Shown here: positions 39,231-40,653 of the stretch, piece by piece
Numbering within the stretch: position 1 is the first letter of the stretch
Layout of the letters: every line of letters begins with the position of its first letter
DNA from: Candidatus Omnitrophota bacterium
Lineage (GTDB): Bacteria > Omnitrophota > Gorgyraeia > Aquiviventales > Aquiviventaceae
Direction: 5' to 3'
Length of the DNA stretch: 40,653 bases
NCBI GenBank assembly: GCA_016180575.1
Contig: JACPAY010000017.1
Span: 1-40,653, forward strand
Position numbers and translations under genes: made by a program
Notes under the pieces: generated by a model
Told to the model about the DNA's origin: nothing
What the model saw: only the letters and a program-made list of their open reading frames with translations
Database searches by the model: none

Positions 39231-40159
39231 GGGCGCAGGCTCTTGATGCCGGCGCGGACCTGCTCGGCCGCCGCGGCCAGCGCGGTCCGCTCGTCCGGGG
39301 TCAGCGGCATCTCGACGATCTCTTCCACCCCCGAGGCGCCGAGGCGCGCCGGCACGCCGAGGCACACGTCGCGCAGGCCGTACTCGCCCTGGAGCGCCGC
39401 GCACACGGGCAGCACCGCGTGGCGGTCCTGCAGGATGGCGCCGGCCATCTCCACGATCCCGCTCGCCGGCGCGTAGTAGGCGCTGCCCTGCTTCAGCAGC
39501 GCCACGATCTCCGCGCCGCCGTCCCGCGTGCGCTGGAGCAGGCCGTCGAGCTCTCCGGGCGGCAGCAGCTCGGCGGCGGGGCGGCCGTTGACGGTGATGG
39601 ATCCCCGCAGCGGCACCATGAGGTCGCCGTGGGATCCCAGCACCATCGCCTGGACCGCCGTCGGCGGCACGCCGAGCCGCTGCGCGATGAAGGCCCGCAG
39701 GCGGGCGCTGTCCAGCACGCCGGCCATCCCCATGACCCGCTGCCGCGGGAAGCCGCTGCGCTGCAGGGCCAGCGCGACCATGATGTCGAGGGGGTTGGTC
39801 ACCACCACGATGACCGCTTCCGGGGCGAGCTGCGCGATCCGCTCGGCGATCGGGCCGACGATCCCCGCGTTGGCGGCGAGCAGGTCATCGCGGGACATCC
39901 CCGGCTTGCGGCTCATGCCCGCCGTGATGACCACGAGGCGGCTGCCCGCCAGCGCCTCGTAGCCGGTCGCGCCCTGGACGGTGGAGGCAAAGCCTTCGAT
40001 GGGCGCCGACTGGCTCAGGTCCAGCGCCTTGCCCTTTGCCAGCCCCTCGACCACGTCGATGAGCGCGATGTGGGCCAGCCCCTTGAGCGCCAAGAGATGG
40101 GCGGCGGTGGCGCCGACCTGTCCGGCGCCGACGACGGTGACGTGCGGAAGGATTACGAT
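39227..40159 (-). CDS. mdh: Malate dehydrogenase, canonical start codon missing
   Basis: The ORF track starts at TTG 40093, which would cut off the NAD-binding motif. The frame continues upstream as LPHVTVVGAGQVGATAAHLLALKG, the expected Rossmann start, but no ATG, GTG, TTG or CTG occurs before the in-frame TGA at 40187-40189. My boundary at an ATC codon (40159) is provisional. The rest is complete: RKPGMSRDDLL substrate loop with malate-type arginines, VVVTNPLDIM and the catalytic histidine in GSHGDLMVPL. It oxidises malate to oxaloacetate for citrate synthase. A hairpin element lies directly upstream, so the true start may have been lost by insertion or by a sequencing error. Confidence 0.85.
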   Translation of the reverse strand: MVILPHVTVVGAGQVGATAAHLLALKGLAHIALIDVVEGLAKGKALDLSQSAPIEGFASTVQGATGYEALAGSRLVVITAGMSRKPGMSRDDLLAANAGIVGPIAERIAQLAPEAVIVVVTNPLDIMVALALQRSGFPRQRVMGMAGVLDSARLRAFIAQRLGVPPTAVQAMVLGSHGDLMVPLRGSITVNGRPAAELLPPGELDGLLQRTRDGGAEIVALLKQGSAYYAPASGIVEMAGAILQDRHAVLPVCAALQGEYGLRDVCLGVPARLGASGVEEIVEMPLTPDERTALAAAAEQVRAGIKSLRP

Positions 40160-40167
40160 AGTCCCGG

Positions 40168-40220
40168 GACCGCGTCCATGTTTCGCTCAGCGTCTTCGAT
40201 GGCGAAAGATGGACGCGGTC
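40168..40220. repeat. 19-bp-arm hairpin between small membrane gene and mdh
   Basis: GACCGCGTCCAT-G-TTTCGC and GCGAAA-G-ATGGACGCGGTC with one G-G mismatch and a 15-nt loop. It begins 4 nt after the stop of the 92-residue gene. No T-run follows. Its distal arm contains an ATG that is out of frame with mdh. Confidence 0.85.
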
Positions 40221-40223
40221 TCC

Positions 40224-40502
40224 TCATTTGATCAATCGGATCCCGAGCCCCATGAGGCCAAGGCCCGCCGCGGTCCAGCCGATCCAGAGCGCGACGGCGA
40301 AGAGCCAGCGGAGCCCGAGCGCCATGCCGGCGAATCCGCCGACAAACCACGTGCCCCACCCGGCAAGGGCTCCGGCCGCCCGGGACGCCGTCCGACGGCA
40401 GGTCCGTCGGGCCGCCTCCACGGAGCGGCTGGCCACCGCTAGGCCCACGCCGACCGCCACCAGGCCGGTGAGAATCGTCAGGCTTCCGATGAGCCACTGC
40501 AT
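40224..40502 (-). CDS. Small membrane protein of unknown function
   Basis: 92 residues. Three hydrophobic segments: MQWLIGSLTILTGLVAVGVGLAVA, GTWFVGGFAGMALGLRWLFAVA and LWIGWTAAGLGLMGLGIRL, with an Arg-rich cytoplasmic loop (EAARRTCRRTASR) between the first two. I do not recognise the family. It is the first gene of the mdh-gltA-sucCD transcript, has its own promoter and an apparent leader of only a few nt. Confidence 0.65.
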   Translation of the reverse strand: MQWLIGSLTILTGLVAVGVGLAVASRSVEAARRTCRRTASRAAGALAGWGTWFVGGFAGMALGLRWLFAVALWIGWTAAGLGLMGLGIRLIK

Positions 40503-40511
40503 GATTTGGTC

Positions 40512-40540
40512 AGTCTAGCAGAGCCGCACCGGAGCGTCAA
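40512..40540 (-). promoter_or_regulatory. Promoter of the mdh-gltA-sucCD cluster
   Basis: Minus strand: TTGACG (40535-40540), 17-nt spacer, TAGACT (40512-40517). The expected start is within about 3 nt of ATG 40502, so the mRNA is nearly leaderless. Confidence 0.7.
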
Positions 40541-40556
40541 ACAGTTCGCCGACGGG

Positions 40557-40653
40557 GTCGTGTCTCAATTTGGCGGGTGACGCAGAGCCGGGGACCCCGT
40601 CGCCTGCCCGCAGGCGAAGGCCGAGGACAGCCGACGGGGTGGCGGCGCGGCAG
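40557..40653 (+). repeat. Dispersed hairpin repeat, copy 3 (cut by window end)
   Basis: Begins GTCGTGTCTCAATTTGGCGGG, matching the right end of copy 2 in inverse. The internal stem is CCCCGTCG and CGACGGGG, a compensatory change relative to copy 2. Confidence 0.88.

Overview
High-GC bacterial chromosome segment. Almost every gene lies on the minus strand; the only plus-strand gene I accept is a small ferritin-like protein. Gene content suggests a free-living, facultatively anaerobic, probably environmental bacterium: nitrous oxide reduction, a SUF iron-sulfur machinery, TCA-cycle enzymes, PEP carboxykinase, iron-handling proteins and c-di-GMP-controlled secreted proteins. The sequence does not settle the phylum. 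Most plus-strand entries of the ORF track are GC-rich shadows of minus-strand genes.

Layout in minus-strand transcription order, from the right edge of the window. (1) 40.5-35.9 kb: small membrane protein, mdh, gltA, sucC, sucD. (2) 35.75-29.0 kb: a promoter, two tandem c-di-GMP-I riboswitches each with its own terminator, then a secreted multidomain protein of about 2,110 residues. (3) 29.0-25.8 kb: NFU-type Fe-S protein, the plus-strand ferritin-like gene, then kptA, a stand-alone LigD-type phosphoesterase and thiO. (4) 25.8-24.3 kb: a third c-di-GMP-I riboswitch with a terminator, a secreted Ig-like protein and a lipoprotein. (5) 24.2-17.5 kb: Rrf2 regulator, sufC, sufB, sufA (5'-truncated), sufD, Rieske ferredoxin, sufS, sufU, sufT. 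(6) 17.4-15.5 kb: pckA and a small winged-helix-like protein. (7) 15.2-12.3 kb: VIT1/CCC1 transporter, two Crp/Fnr regulators and a hemerythrin/ScdA-type protein. (8) 12.3-0 kb: an apparently continuous operon of XRE regulator, clade II nosZ, nosD with a fused membrane domain, nosF, nosY, nosL, cupredoxin-like protein, siroheme nitrite/sulfite reductase, Cys-rich small protein, cysteine desulfurase, NirJ/AhbC-like radical SAM protein and a B12-binding-type radical SAM protein that runs off the edge.

How it fits together. Three near-palindromes of form ATGAYnnnnRTCAT lie before the nos operon, the hemerythrin-crp operon and pckA. Each sits about 30-32 bp from a plausible -10 hexamer, as expected for class II activation by a Crp/Fnr protein, and two such proteins with matching recognition helices are encoded between the sites. 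The nos operon appears to join N2O reduction to a siroheme enzyme and tetrapyrrole-type radical SAM chemistry. The secreted proteins at 24-25.6 kb and 29-35.4 kb form a c-di-GMP-controlled surface or matrix programme.

The window is rich in small palindromic repeats. A roughly 113-bp element with terminal inverted repeats and a covarying internal hairpin occurs three times, one copy replacing the end of a crp gene. A perfect 18-bp-arm palindrome sits in a riboswitch arm and, as a variant, in frame in the cupredoxin-like gene. Another palindrome sits in frame in sucC. Three genes (nitrite/sulfite reductase, mdh, sufA) have damaged or non-canonical 5' ends, which may be real or assembly errors.
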